This document shows, piece by piece, positions 1-10,938 of a stretch of DNA of 64,000 nucleotides. The first letter of the stretch is position 1, and each line of letters opens with the position of its first letter. Origin of the DNA: Blasia pusilla (taxonomy: Eukaryota > Marchantiophyta > Marchantiopsida > Blasiales); NCBI GenBank assembly GCA_050084515.1, contig CM114273.1, forward strand, positions 8,680,001 to 8,744,000, written 5' to 3'. Both the position numbers and the translations under genes were made by a program. The notes under the pieces were generated by a model, which did not search any database, was not told the origin of the DNA, and worked only from the letters and a program-made list of their open reading frames with translations.

Positions 1-755
1 AATTTTCTAAGGAAGAAAAATAAACATATTCCATATTATGGGTGTTTTATGGAAGAAAAGAAGGACTTAATGTAGTTCTTTTGTGAACCTTGAAACAAAA
101 TGTGTATACGAGTATTAAAATTGTAAAAAATAGAGATGGAGAATAGTCCCATAGGATCTTCAAATAGACATCCCACTACAAAATATTTGAGTCATGCTAA
201 GAATCTTCATATAATTTAATTTATTACCTTAACACATGCACGATGACATCTTTTATTGCCATAAGGAATGAATGGTAAATAATTGTGGCTTGTCATTTCC
301 CCCCATGAATAATCGTGATTGCTATCTATAGGGATAACCACTCGCTCTTGCACAAAGCTTTGAGGGCACGGAAACGGACTTGTCCTTCCACAAGACAAAT
401 TTTTCTGGACATGCCATTCTGCACCAAATCCCTTCCACGTCGTAAAGACATAGCCCCTTATTCAATTCATCAAACTTATTGTCATACCCCCAACTTCGGA
501 GTGAGATACCTCCATACTACTCCCTTTAGGAATCTACACTAATATCATAGACACCTATTTTGACTAAATTTGAGATGTCAACACTTGAAAAATTTGACCA
601 ATAGAAGCTTGCCATCCATGTATTTACAATTATCTAGGATCAGTCGGGAGATCAATTAAATAAAATTCCTGAAACATTCTAAAATAATAATGATATTTTT
701 AATTTCCTTTTCTTGAAAAAAGATCCTCGTTTTCTTTGTGTTAATTTCTTTCTCT
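1..755. other. AT-rich intergenic DNA
   Basis: No gene, conserved protein segment or structured repeat was recognised. Open frames here are short and of low complexity. Confidence 0.5.
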
Positions 756-897
756 TAATCTATATTATTATTACTGGAGAGTGCCTTCTTTATTTGAAAC
801 ACCTCTCAATTTGACATGTGGCAAGTGGGCAGCAAGAAAATGTTTGATATGCTACGGATATTTTAATTCGTGTGCCGCATCATTACTCTCTTCATGG
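756..897 (+). repeat. Dispersed short repeat, copy 1 of 3
   Basis: A segment beginning with TATATTATTATTA and GGAGAGTGCC, followed by a TTGACATGTGGCA block and an AGCAAGAAAA block. Diverged copies in the same orientation lie at 16616-16802 and 31192-31342. No coding capacity is visible. It could be a non-autonomous DNA element or an old SINE; the ends are not defined. Confidence 0.5.
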
Positions 898-2225
898 GCT
901 ATTCAAACCCTTTCTTATTTCCAGTGCATCGCAACCCACGATCAACTTACTAGTTCTCTTTAAAACTTGCCTACACTACATGGGGGAGGGCTTTAGGAAA
1001 CAAATCCGGCGGTCCATGGCCTTAGTTTGTTCACGGCATGAATCATAACCGCGAAATTCCACATCACGACCCCGTTGGATTTCTAGCATGCATGCATTTC
1101 TTCCTCCCTCAGATAATTCTGACGTCTATGCTGAAGGCTGTAATCCATACTGCTACATCAGACCGGGTTTGAATAAATAGGGCCACTCACTTCCGGAGTT
1201 CGGACGCCCCCGCGAGTTGTGGCAAGGACGAATCCCTGTTTGAACACACGGCTGCCACTTCTAAAACGGCGATGTTTAGGGACGTCTGAAAGAGATTTTT
1301 GTCCTTTTTCGAACGATATGATTTTTTAAATTTTTTGTTTCTAAAAGATTATTATTTTTATTATTCAATAAAGTCCACTCGTGTGAGTGAACGGCAATTT
1401 CTTCCCTCCCCGTATTTGTTCCCCGTCGGAAGGAAATGAGTGGTCCTAATAGGGGATGTAAATTTACTACCTATCCGGAATTGTCCGGATTAGGGGGGCC
1501 GGCCCGGAAAGTCACTGGGCAACTCCCGAAAGAGGAGGGGGCGGCAGTTTTGCGCTTGCCCCTGTATATCAATTGCCAACCTTAAATCCATAAGATACCC
1601 GAAAAAAATGCAAACGGGGCGGGAATGATTATTCTTCCCGGGAGGGTCAGAACGGGTAGCTCGGGAGCATTTTTCGGGTAGTTTTTTGGCGAGAACCGGT
1701 ACATTTCCGGTCTTTATGGACGAGAACAATAATTTTGGATATTTTCTTGAATCCGGCCGACTAAAGAGATACAAATAAAAAGAAGGACTCCTCTATTTTG
1801 CCAGTTTTTGGCCATTGATTTGAAAAGTGAATTGGAAATCTTAAATTTCTATGGACTAGGTCAACACGTAACCCCGGTTCTCCCCGGACATTGCTCGGGA
1901 GCTACCTAATTGGGATCGGGCAAGTACCCGGATAGAGAGATCCGGACACACTAAAATCCCGGATAGGGGTATTATGACACCCTATGTGGTATGGGGACGG
2001 TCTAGGGTTTGAGGCCGCAGCTCCACAAGACTATTGTCGTTTCCCGGATCAGTTTCGCGTTGGACTTTGAAAATCTGAACTTCCAATCAGGAAAGATACG
2101 ACTTAGCCCTTGTGCCGCGCGTTCCTATCGCTCTGCACTCAGCAGCACGGAGGTTGTTTCCCGCGTTCGGTACAAACTGGAACGCTCCAACTACATGACC
2201 GGGTCGAGCCGGTCAAGTTCATCCT
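898..2225. other. Intergenic DNA with a CCGG-rich block
   Basis: No gene recognised. Positions about 1440-1975 are unusually rich in CCGG and CCCGGATA words compared with the AT-rich flanks. This suggests an unrelated inserted segment, but no terminal repeats were found. Confidence 0.35.
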
Positions 2226-2703
2226 CTGGAGCGGCGGCGGCGGCGAAGAAGACACATATCTACAGTCGACTACACGAGGGACACATCTTCATCCCCCTGG
2301 CCATAGAGATGTATGGGGCTATGGGGGAGAGGTTCGACTCGTTCCTTACAGGCTGCGCCCATCATCTCCACTCGAGAAATGGGTTGTCCTTAGCTCTGCG
2401 GTCTGTATTGTGCAGGGCTGGTCTCCATAGCGTTTGGCGTGCCAGGCTAATGGGATTTTGCGGCGGGCTCAGCTGTGGGAGACGCCGGCGCTAGAGGCCC
2501 ACTTAGTAGTAGTCATAGCTCTCTTGTTGTTTCTTTGATATTGTCTCTGCTTTGTTGGTGAGTTTAAGTCGTTAGGGGGAATGCCCCTTCTTCCTTTTCT
2601 GGTCGTGTTGTGGCCTTCAGGTTTTGACTCTTTGAGTCCCCCTCTTTTGTACTTCCGATGGGTTTTCCATCACTCATTTTTATCGAAGTGCATCTTTGTT
2701 TTT
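2226..2703 (+). mobile_element. 5'-truncated 3' end of the R2-like retroelement
   Basis: This segment is nearly identical to 30045-30535, the 3' end of the R2-like element. It starts in the GCG (poly-alanine) run of the endonuclease ORF and continues through the last coding segment (KKTHIYSRLHEGHIFIPLA) and the 3' untranslated region. That region contains CCCCCTCTTTTGTA and the stem-loop GATGG-GTTTT-CCATC. It ends at a T-run near 2700-2712. The DNA upstream of 2226 does not match the element, as expected of a 5'-truncated retrotransposed copy. No clear target-site duplication was found. The last ORF is disrupted near 2395 relative to the long copy, so it is non-functional. Confidence 0.8.
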
Positions 2704-5560
2704 TTTTTTTAAGCAAGAGTGATAGAGGAAAAGTCCAAAAGCCTAGGGGACGTCGTGAAAGGTCATAAACCTGGGGGGTTGCTGCAGTGTCCCAGTGTCG
2801 GGGACCTTAGGGAGGTGTACTACGATATTAATTAATTAATTAATCATCGGATATTAATAGGGCGTGTGCTATGTCGTAGGTGTCGCAAGTTATTATGGAT
2901 TATTGGGGAATCCTCGTTTTCACATCGAACACCATAGATACCCTGTGGCTAAATTGTCAGGTCTCGAGAATTTCCTGGGTTTATTTGGCGAAAAATTGAT
3001 GTCGTTTAATGCAAATTTTTTCGTGATTCATTTGGTTCAAAAATTAAAAAAATTTGGGATGTTCGTACTATAAACCAAAGTTGAAATTCTCCTACATGTT
3101 TCAAAAGAACATATATATATACATTATCGCATTAGATTAAAATGCAATCATTATAACTAGATAATCAAATATCAAGATTATTCAAAATGAAAGATGTATA
3201 GACAATAAAATCATCAAAAATTACCTTGCACCAAGGCATAATGTAAGAAATAAGTAAGCAAAGAGAGATTCAACATCCTAAGCAAGTATTGTATACGCCC
3301 TGCGTGGATAATACTTGGATTCCTAATGCACATGTGATTATTTGAACTAATCATTTTAATTATCCATTACTAATCTTTAATTAGCTCCCAAAGTTTTCAT
3401 TGAGTTTTCAAATCAACTGAGAATTATTAGTTGAGAGGGCGAGTGATCATATCAAGAGGGGAGGTGTTTGAAAGTTAAAGGGGACCTCTCCAATAATAAT
3501 CTAGATGTCCAACTGTTGTCAATTAGTAGAACTATTAGAATTTCTTTTTATCGTATAGAATGTTGCTACTTGTATATGATCAATTTGCACAAAGCATCAT
3601 GATTTGGCATCTTGCTAGAACTCTAAGCACATACTATCAATGTTTATTCTTTCACCATGGCGATTGTTATTCTCTCACCTATCGCGATTGTTATTCTCTA
3701 AGCTATGGCGATTGTTATATTTCCTTACCAAACAACAACTATAGTAAAAATAGAATTATGTCTTGCTTCAAAGAAATACTTTCTTCCTTTCTAAATTAAG
3801 GTTCTCAAAGCCCGAGAGATGGGGGCTCATTGGGCCATAATCCTTTATTAAAATTTTCACCACAAGAATAAGTAAGAATTCATAGAATATGTAAAACATG
3901 ATAGTAAAAAGAACTAAAGAGGTTAAGAAAATTTCAGTTTTCAATCCTTACATTTATATGTACACCACTTCATTCACGACCACTTTGCAAGTCATGGGTG
4001 CCACATGTAGTGTAGTCACACTAGATTCGAAAACTTTGTGAGTCCTCAATTTGCAACTAACAAGTAAATCTGAGAATTGGATTTGCAAATCATGATTGTA
4101 TCACGGCTCAAAAGTTCCATTTTCTTTCACTCGCAATTAGGATGCATTTTACTCACAATTAAGTCGCAAAAGGCTTGCAAGGTGCTCGTAAATGAATAGC
4201 AATATTTTTGCATCTTTGGGAGTTATTTATGGGTGTTTTTTGCGAGTCTCAGCAGTTGCAAAATTTTGGTTTTCGCAAAATTGTTGCAAAAGCGCCGCAA
4301 AATAGTGGTTTTCTACACTTGCAAAGTAGTTATTTTCTACTCCTCTTTTATCCTATTTGGACTTATTTGTGCATTTATGAAACACTTTTTCCAAGGAGAT
4401 TTGGCTCCTTTTGTTTATTTTTTCTTAGGGATGACTTTGCTTTATTTTTTCTCACTCATTTCTTATACTTTAGACCAAATAATTTTAGAAAGAAACATAT
4501 GATACTAAGAACACCACTCATCTACATGTCCTTTACTTAAAAAAAGCCTCACCCAAAACATTGTCAAGAGGTAACTCTACTATAGAGATAAAATAATTTC
4601 AAAATGCAAAGAGGAGTCTTGAATAGTATGGAGGAAAAGCAAAATTGGAGCGGTTTGGAATCAAGACCGAAATTTATGATCAAGGTTCCATTGTTTGTGA
4701 GTCATTTATGAATGTACCTAGAAATTATAAGTTGTGAGTCGTAAATGATTCGCAAATCAATCTTATGAAGTGGACTTGCAAAGTAGTCACAAATGTGAAA
4801 AAATACTCATAAGATGAAAAATGTGTGGCTCTCATGATAAGTCTCGTCCATAATACTCTAAGCTTCAAAATTGCAAGCTAGGATATCAAATAGTGTCAAA
4901 AAACTTTTTCAAAAGTTTTTTTTTGGTGATAAGTTCTAAACATATAAAGGCATCATATACGATTGAGGAAATATAATAACTAAACTAAAGTAAAATTGAA
5001 GGCAATCACATAGATTTTATGAATTCTATGTTGAAAAACAATACGACAAAACAACTTCACTCCAAACCTCATGAAACATGCAACTTTTTGTCCCTAATGA
5101 AGAAGTAAAGGGACCGCCAATGAAATCCCCAATAAAAAAATCAATCTAGCCCCTAATCTCTAATAGGAAGTGACTTTGGCCCTTAATTGCTATCAATCCA
5201 TCTCCAAATATGAACCCAATATGGGTCCCAATCCTAAATATGAAATGAATCCATTTGTGTATTGTCCTTCCTTCTTTGCTATGTTATGGTTGATTTTGAA
5301 AAAAACCAAAGAATTCAGATTTTGTATTCATAAACATTACAAACTCACTTTTTACCCCAATAAATTTGTAATTTTTATCCAATGAAGGGCCCAATACAAA
5401 ATCAATATCATCTCCGATCTCTAATATGAAGCCAATTTTCCCCCTCAATCGCAATCAATCTACTCCCCAATATATACTCAATTTTTCCATAGACTTCCTA
5501 ATTGCCATATTCAAGCGGAAATTGAAAAAGAAAAACAAGGAATTTGGAGCACTCTTGAGG
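2704..5560. other. AT-rich intergenic DNA
   Basis: No gene recognised. The stretch holds a T/A run just after the truncated retroelement, an ATTAATTAATTAAT run near 2830 and the 24-bp tandem repeat listed separately. Frames at 4.2-4.5 kb are low-complexity Phe/Leu-rich translations without conserved features. Confidence 0.4.
3655..3726 (+). repeat. 24-bp tandem repeat, three units
   Basis: Three consecutive units contain GCGATTGTTAT, with anchors at 3660, 3684 and 3708. They lie in AT-rich DNA. Any peptide reading is probably incidental. Confidence 0.75.
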
Positions 5561-7449
5561 AGGGTATTTGTCTGTTGTTGAATACTATGTCACATCTTAT
5601 TTTGACGTAGGTAGAGTTCTATCGCGTCGACGGCATAGTGAGTCAGCGTGTTTTTTGGGTGTAACTTTGTCCCGAGATGTCGGATGAGGTTGGCGACAGG
5701 TCTGTTGTGTCGGGAACGCCATTTATGGCGATTTCCCTATTTTGATTTTAGTCCGTTAGGTGTTGACCGAGTCAACGGTCACCCGATAACCTATGCACGC
5801 GATTACCGTTGGGAGAGCTATTTTTAGGGGAAGAGTTTTTTGGCTCTTCCCAAGGGTATAAGAGTGAGAGAGATGGCTTTCTCAAGCCATCTTTCTCATG
5901 CTGGGCCTTGGGAGTGCCTTGCATAGACGTGTGTGGATGGGTAGGAGTTAGGTGCTAGCATCCGGATTCCCTCATAGTAGAGGGTGGATGTGGTTTGATA
6001 TGCCGATGTAGATTCATGAGTGGAGTTTTAGGCTGGGTAAGCCATTTTTACCACTCTTGATTTTACATGAGAAAGATGTGAGGGGGCAGGGAATTCCTTG
6101 GTTGCAGGTAGCCAAGCGAGTTGCCTCGATGGGGAGCCCCTGGAGACATGTGTGTGGCATTTTCTTGTCGGTTTTCTATTCGGGAGGCCGTGCGCGGAAG
6201 CGCTGGTAATTTTTTGTAGATTTTGTTGGTGCAACCTCTCGAGAGAGCAACGGTGTAACGGGAAGTGTGGCGTCAGGTGTACACGAGCAGGTATGTTGGT
6301 AAAGAGAGAGAAGAGACAGTTTGGTCTTAGAGCCGCCAAGGGGTTGTTAAGTAAGGAGGTTAGGTTGTAGCCGCATAGCTGATACGTACGTGAGCAGCCT
6401 GGGTAGGAGTAGAGGCTAGGGTGCGGCTGATTTTAGGTTAGATCACGGGGAAAGTTGGGTGCAGCGCGACGCATCCATAGGGACGCACACATGTAAGCCT
6501 AGGATGAAAATTGCTACAAAGGAAGGGGGCCACGGCTCCATAGGGAGTTGTGCCCAAAGGAGTTACGAGGGCTACGCGGGCTTCATAGGGCCGCGAGCCT
6601 GGAACTCCAAGGTAGGAGGAAGGGAGAGCGGGGAGCTAGGGAGGGTCCAGGAAGGAAGGAGGGTCGGAAGGAAGAGTAAGGAGGAGTCGGGCAGCTGCAT
6701 AGGGCAGCGTGCCCGAAGGAGAGTCGAACGGAGGCTGGGGTTGGATGGAACCTTCGAAGGAAAGAAGGAGGCAGTTGGTAGCAATCGTAGGGAGAAAGAG
6801 AGGTAAGGGCGCGCGCCTGGGAGATAGAGAGCAAGGAACGGGGAGATCCGGGGTTACAAGTAATCCCGGCCGGTCATTTTTAGAAATTTCCGACTACAGC
6901 TAAAAGTTTCCGGTGGGTTGGGGACACGTTTCGGAAATCCTCCTGAACTGGCTGCTTCGGTCGGCTTTGGTCCGGATACCCCACGGCGTGAACGGCAACG
7001 GACCTTGGGCCCTGTGTCATGTCGGATTTAAATCGTCTCCTCGTTACATTTGGCGGAAATCTACTGATGTCCTTTCTAGCTGTCGGAAATCCGGGGCCAT
7101 GTGATCTTTTAATCTGAACCGCCCATTTTACAACCCTAAATATTTTTAGGGATGGGCTAGCCGCTACACCGCTGTGGCTCTCATGAGTCCCGCAGACTCC
7201 CGCTGCCGCATCACTCGGGAGTCGGGGACTCGGGCCAGGGTGCAGGCCCGGCAGGGGCCCTACGGAGGGGTGGAGGGTGTGGACTCTGGAGACCCCACTC
7301 CAGCCCACATTCGAGAAAGTGTCACATTCGCTCCCGCTGCCCGCAGCCCCGCTCGCGCTCCTTGTTCCCCGCTCGCCCTCCTTGTTCCGTCGCGTTCAGA
7401 CTTCTTTGTTGAAGTTTGTTCGGTCTCGTTCGGCGCTCGCCGAGGCCGC
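5561..7449 (+). other. GC-richer non-coding stretch, possibly LTR or promoter sequence
   Basis: Base composition rises at about 5.56 kb. A GGGTATAAGAG box at about 5853 sits in a region resembling a promoter or LTR (repeated GGCTCTTCCC and CAAGCCATCTTTCTC words). From 6.59 to 6.80 kb the plus strand is strongly purine-rich (GGAAGGAAGGAGG). No terminal duplication or coding domain was found, so an LTR is only a guess. Open frames here run on both strands because of composition and are not called as genes. Confidence 0.25.
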
Positions 7450-7830
7450 TCACTCTGCTCGTGTTTGTGCACCTTTGGAACTGCGGCCCGCTCGTGATTC
7501 TCTCTCGCGCCTCCTCCCACTACTCGACGTTGACAGATTTTTGCTGCTCCACATCAGACCCGCCATTTCTTCATTAAGTCGAGCTCAGTTATCTTGGAGA
7601 TTCTGGACTCTGGAGTGTTTCCCCTCTTGATTGCCTCACTCCTGCTCGTGTTTGTGCACCTTTGCTGGAACCTGCAGCCCCGCTCGTGATTCTCTCTCGC
7701 GCCTCCTACCACTACTCGCCGTTGACAGATTTTTGGTGCTCCACATCAGACCGGCCATTTCTTCATTGAGTCGAGCTCAGTTATCTTGGAGATTCTGAAC
7801 TCTGGAGTATCTCCGCTCTTGATTGCCTCA
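7450..7830 (+). repeat. 187-bp tandem duplication upstream of the hAT gene
   Basis: Two adjacent copies share GTGTTTGTGCACCTTTG (starts 7461 and 7648), a CTCGTGATTCTCTCTCGCGCC block, and the sequence through GTCGAGCTCAGTTATC and CTCTTGATTGCC. The period is 187 bp and differences are few. It lies in the GC-rich leader region just before the transposase ORF and could be a duplicated promoter or 5' UTR segment of the element. Confidence 0.85.
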
Positions 7831-8489
7831 CCCCCGCTGCTCATGCCTCCGTCTTCTTCTTCAGGTCTTGCATTGCTTCTGTTTGATGCGGTGCAACCTG
7901 CTGTTGTGCAACATTCTAGTCATTCATACTCGTGTGGAAGCTTGCAATCTTGTGATTTCATATTTCGTGAGCCTTGGTGATCTAGAGCCGCTCTTACTGT
8001 GCGGGTAGAACTCTCTCAGAACTTCTTTGTAGATCGAACTCCCTCACTTGGTCATTGCGGTTCTAATCGCGCAGATTTCTGCGGGTTCTCGTTTTGGTTC
8101 TGTGGCCGATTGGCACCTTGGTGGGCATCTCTCTCGCTCTTGCTGCGTAGTCGTGAGGCAGCTCACCCGCACATTGGCTTGCTTTTTTCCTCTTAACCCG
8201 TATTTCATTTTCCTGCTCTCAAGGGCTTCACATTGAAAGGGCCTTCGCGGTTTTATTCTATTGCTTTTGTGCTGTGGCATTTCTTCCCTTGCATTTGGTT
8301 CACAGTTGTGCAGAAATCTTAGGGTGTTGAGGCTACGATTTCTGTACTCAGTTGTATACCTCGATGTAGCTCTACACCTGTTGTATGAACACATGTGATT
8401 CACAACTGCTTGCTGGAAATTATCCAGAAAGCTCTCATATTCGCTTTCAAGCCATTAACTGTCTACCTTTTACCTTTGTAGTTGTAGCA
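7831..8489 (+). other. Leader region of the hAT transposase
   Basis: C/T-rich sequence between the duplication and the probable transposase start at 8490. No conserved protein segment was seen. It is plausibly 5' UTR or an intron of the hAT gene. Confidence 0.35.
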
Positions 8490-10723
8490 ATGGCCAAAAG
8501 ACAGAGAACTATGAATGAATTGTTGTGCAAGGAGGTTCCCCAGGAACTTCAAGAGGTTATAGCTCTGTCAGGATCATCAGACAAGAGGGAAGAACATAGT
8601 ACATTGGGCAGCAATACATCCTTACCTACAAAAAACCGGCAAGCTTGGAAAGATGTGTGGTACACGATGTATGATTGGATCACATTTGATTCTTCCACAG
8701 GAAAAATCCATTGTAAGATTTGTAGGGCAGGAAAAGGCAAGAGTGTCTTTGCTAGGGATGGTCTTTGTGAATCGTAAGGTCTCTCGGTTTCTGAGATCAT
8801 GCAAAGTCAAACGAGCATGTAAAGCTCGCAGGCAGCTAACGGAGGTAAGAAATCCATGGCCAAGGCCATAGCTGCATCTAATCAAACCTGTGAGGTAGCT
8901 CTCCTCACTTTATTTAGGTGTGCATATTTTCTTGCCAAGGAGGCCATGCCTTTCTCTAAGTTCACAGGTATTTGCAAGTTGATGCTTTCTGTAAATGCAC
9001 CTATTACTAGAGATCTTTACCAAGATGAGAAGAGTTGCAGTGAGATGTGTTTTTTTATAAGTCAGGTTTTGCTCAAAAGAACCCTTGCTAGGGTTCAAGC
9101 CTCACCATTCTTTGGAATTATGATTGATGAATCTATTGATATATCCGTGACAGGGCATCTAGTGGTCTTTGCAACCTTCATAGAAGATGGTCAAGCAGAG
9201 TGTTGTTTTTTAGGATTGCTTCGGTGTGAGTCTAAGTGTTCTAATGCTATCACAAGTAGTTTGCTCGAATTACTAAAAGATGGGGGCTTAGAATTTTCTA
9301 GAATGGTAGCTTTTGGGTCGGATGGAGCCTCCTCTATGGTAGGGAGCCAAAACGGGGTAGCTTCACAATTGAAGCTAAAGGTAAATCCATTCATTCTTTC
9401 AGTGCATTGTGTTGCTTATAAGACAAACCTTGCAGCTCTCACAGCTGCTAAAGCAACTAATTGCAAATCCATTTCCATAGAAGTAGATTCCATTTTGAAT
9501 GCAGTAGCAGGATATTTCAAGAGGTCTTCCAAGAGAAAAGTTGTTCTAGCTTCTCTGCAAGAGAGGTTGAATGACTCCCAAAGAGTCATGAAACGATACC
9601 ACAAGATCCGCTGGTTGTCGCGATGGCAAGCCGTATCCACCTTATGTGATTCACTAGAATCTGTTTTAATCTACTTTAGGGACATTTCACCTTCTGAAGA
9701 TGATGGGAATGCTGCAAATTTGTTTGAAAAGTTAAGGTCATTCCAAATGATCTATCAATTATACTTCTTGGCTGATATTCTTTCTATGTTGGCAAACTTG
9801 AGCAAGATTTTTCAGTACAAATTCGTTGATGTAAGTACCATAGGCAGTATTGTTAGTTCTGAGATTGCGTTGCTATCACTATGAATTTTGTGATGGAAAC
9901 ACATGATTTGAATGCATCTACTTTTTCAGAGGATACAGGGTATCACATTCTACCAGACTTTGGACCTCCAGATGGCTATCTAAGACGCTTACAATCCGAA
10001 ATTAGAGGGAGGAAGTTCCATAGTATCGACATGATTCGGGACCGCACAGGCAGGGATTTGGAGGCTGCTTTGTTGTTTCAAAAGAGTTATTCTGAGAGTG
10101 TTTGTATAGCGCTGCAAGATAGATTTAGAGACAATAATCTTATGGGTGCAATGAGAATCTTGAACCCCTTACACATGCCTTCTAGACAAGTAGGACTCGT
10201 AAGTTGGGGATGTAAGGAAATAGAAGAGTTGTGTGCACATTTTGGATCCGAGTTACCATTGAAGGGGCATTTGCAACCTTCTGTCATAAATTCTGCTGCT
10301 GTCAAGCAAGAATTTCAGTCCTTCAAGTTGATGGCGACAACTGAGTGGAAGGACCGTAACTTCAGGGATCTATGGGCAATGGTGAGTTGGAGTCCATCTT
10401 TACAATGTAAGTTTGCAAACTTGCTGGTGTTGGCTAATGTCGCAAGGGTTCAATGTGTAAGCACTGCAATTTGTGAGAGAGCATTCTCAATTCAGAACAT
10501 GATAAAGACCAAGTGTAGGAATAGACTAGGTAGTAAACATTTGGATGCTGTTCTCAGAATTGCCTTAGAAGGCCCTACTGTTGATTATGAGGACATGCTT
10601 GCTGAATCTGTAGTTCTCTGGAAAACCTCTACTAGCTTTAGGTACCTGTACGCTAATCCAGAAAGATATCTCTGCCCTCAAGCAAAAGTTGATGTTACAC
10701 CTTCTATTGACTTGTCTTCTTGA
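8490..10723 (+). pseudogene. hAT-family transposase (TTF/BED-type finger plus hAT core), frameshifted
   Basis: The reading starts at ATG 8490 (MAKRQRTMNELL). A TTF/BED-like finger follows (KIHCKIC, then DHAKSNEH recoverable in a shifted frame near 8795). The core at 8856-9884 carries the first catalytic Asp in MIDESID (about 9126) and the second in FGSDGASSMVG (about 9321), followed by SVHCVAYKTNLA. The C-terminal part at 9881-10723 has the Glu in TAICERAFS (about 10475) and the hAT dimerisation segment RNRLGSKHLDAVLRIALEG. The layout matches ZNF862-like/DUF4371 hAT transposases, which cut and paste DNA with 8-bp target duplications. The triad residues survive. The frame is broken near 8765-8820 by two frame changes with in-frame TAAs, and again by a one-base shift near 9858. 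An intron at the first break cannot be excluded. Terminal inverted repeats were not identified. Confidence 0.88.
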
Positions 10724-10754
10724 AATAGTTTTTGCATTTTGTTGTAGACTTAGA

Positions 10755-10805
10755 GCCCCTTCATAATACTTGGAAGTTTGAGATATCCAAGTATTATAAA
10801 GGGGC
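10755..10805 (+). repeat. 20-bp stem hairpin just after the hAT gene
   Basis: Arms 10755-10774 and 10786-10805 are reverse complements over 19 of 20 positions, with an 11-nt loop. The stem reads GCCCCTT ... ATACTTGGA. It begins 32 nt after the transposase stop. It could be a foldback MITE, part of the hAT terminus or a transcript 3'-end structure. Confidence 0.8.
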
Positions 10806-10810
10806 AAAAT

Positions 10811-10938
10811 CCTTGGCTCCCAAGTGGTTGGGAGGCCTGGCCAGGTTCAACTCCTGCCAAGGATTCCTTGAGTGTGTATTTTAGTTCTGAAGGTTTAGTT
10901 TAGAGGTAATACTTAAACGGAGAAGTCATGAAAAAAAA
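10811..10938 (+). mobile_element. tRNA-like sequence, probable SINE head with A-run tail
   Basis: Positions 10811-10863 fold like a tRNA without an anticodon arm. A 7-bp acceptor pairs CCTTGGC with GCCAAGG. There is a D-arm-like AAGTGGTTGGG (A-box-like) and a T-arm CCAGG-TTCAACT-CCTG containing a B-box-like GGTTCAACTCC. About 65 bp later an A-run (GAAAAAAAAAG, about 10929-10940) follows. Head plus A-run suggests a tRNA-derived SINE. No target duplication was recognised, and a decayed tRNA pseudogene is the alternative. Confidence 0.5.

Noticed and set aside
2009-2494. 161-codon ORF as a host gene
   Set aside because: Its second half is the R2-like C-terminus and its first half is unrelated flanking DNA joined at the truncation point.
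6459-6903. Overlapping ORFs in the purine-rich stretch
   Set aside because: Gly/Glu/Arg-rich frames on one strand and Pro/Ser-rich on the other are the product of GGA/GAA runs.
6880-7630. Open frames on both strands upstream of the hAT gene
   Set aside because: GC-rich sequence with few stops in all frames, no conserved motif, and disrupted by the 187-bp duplication.
10811-10863. Functional tRNA gene
   Set aside because: The anticodon arm is missing and the sequence is only 53 nt, although acceptor and T-like arms pair.
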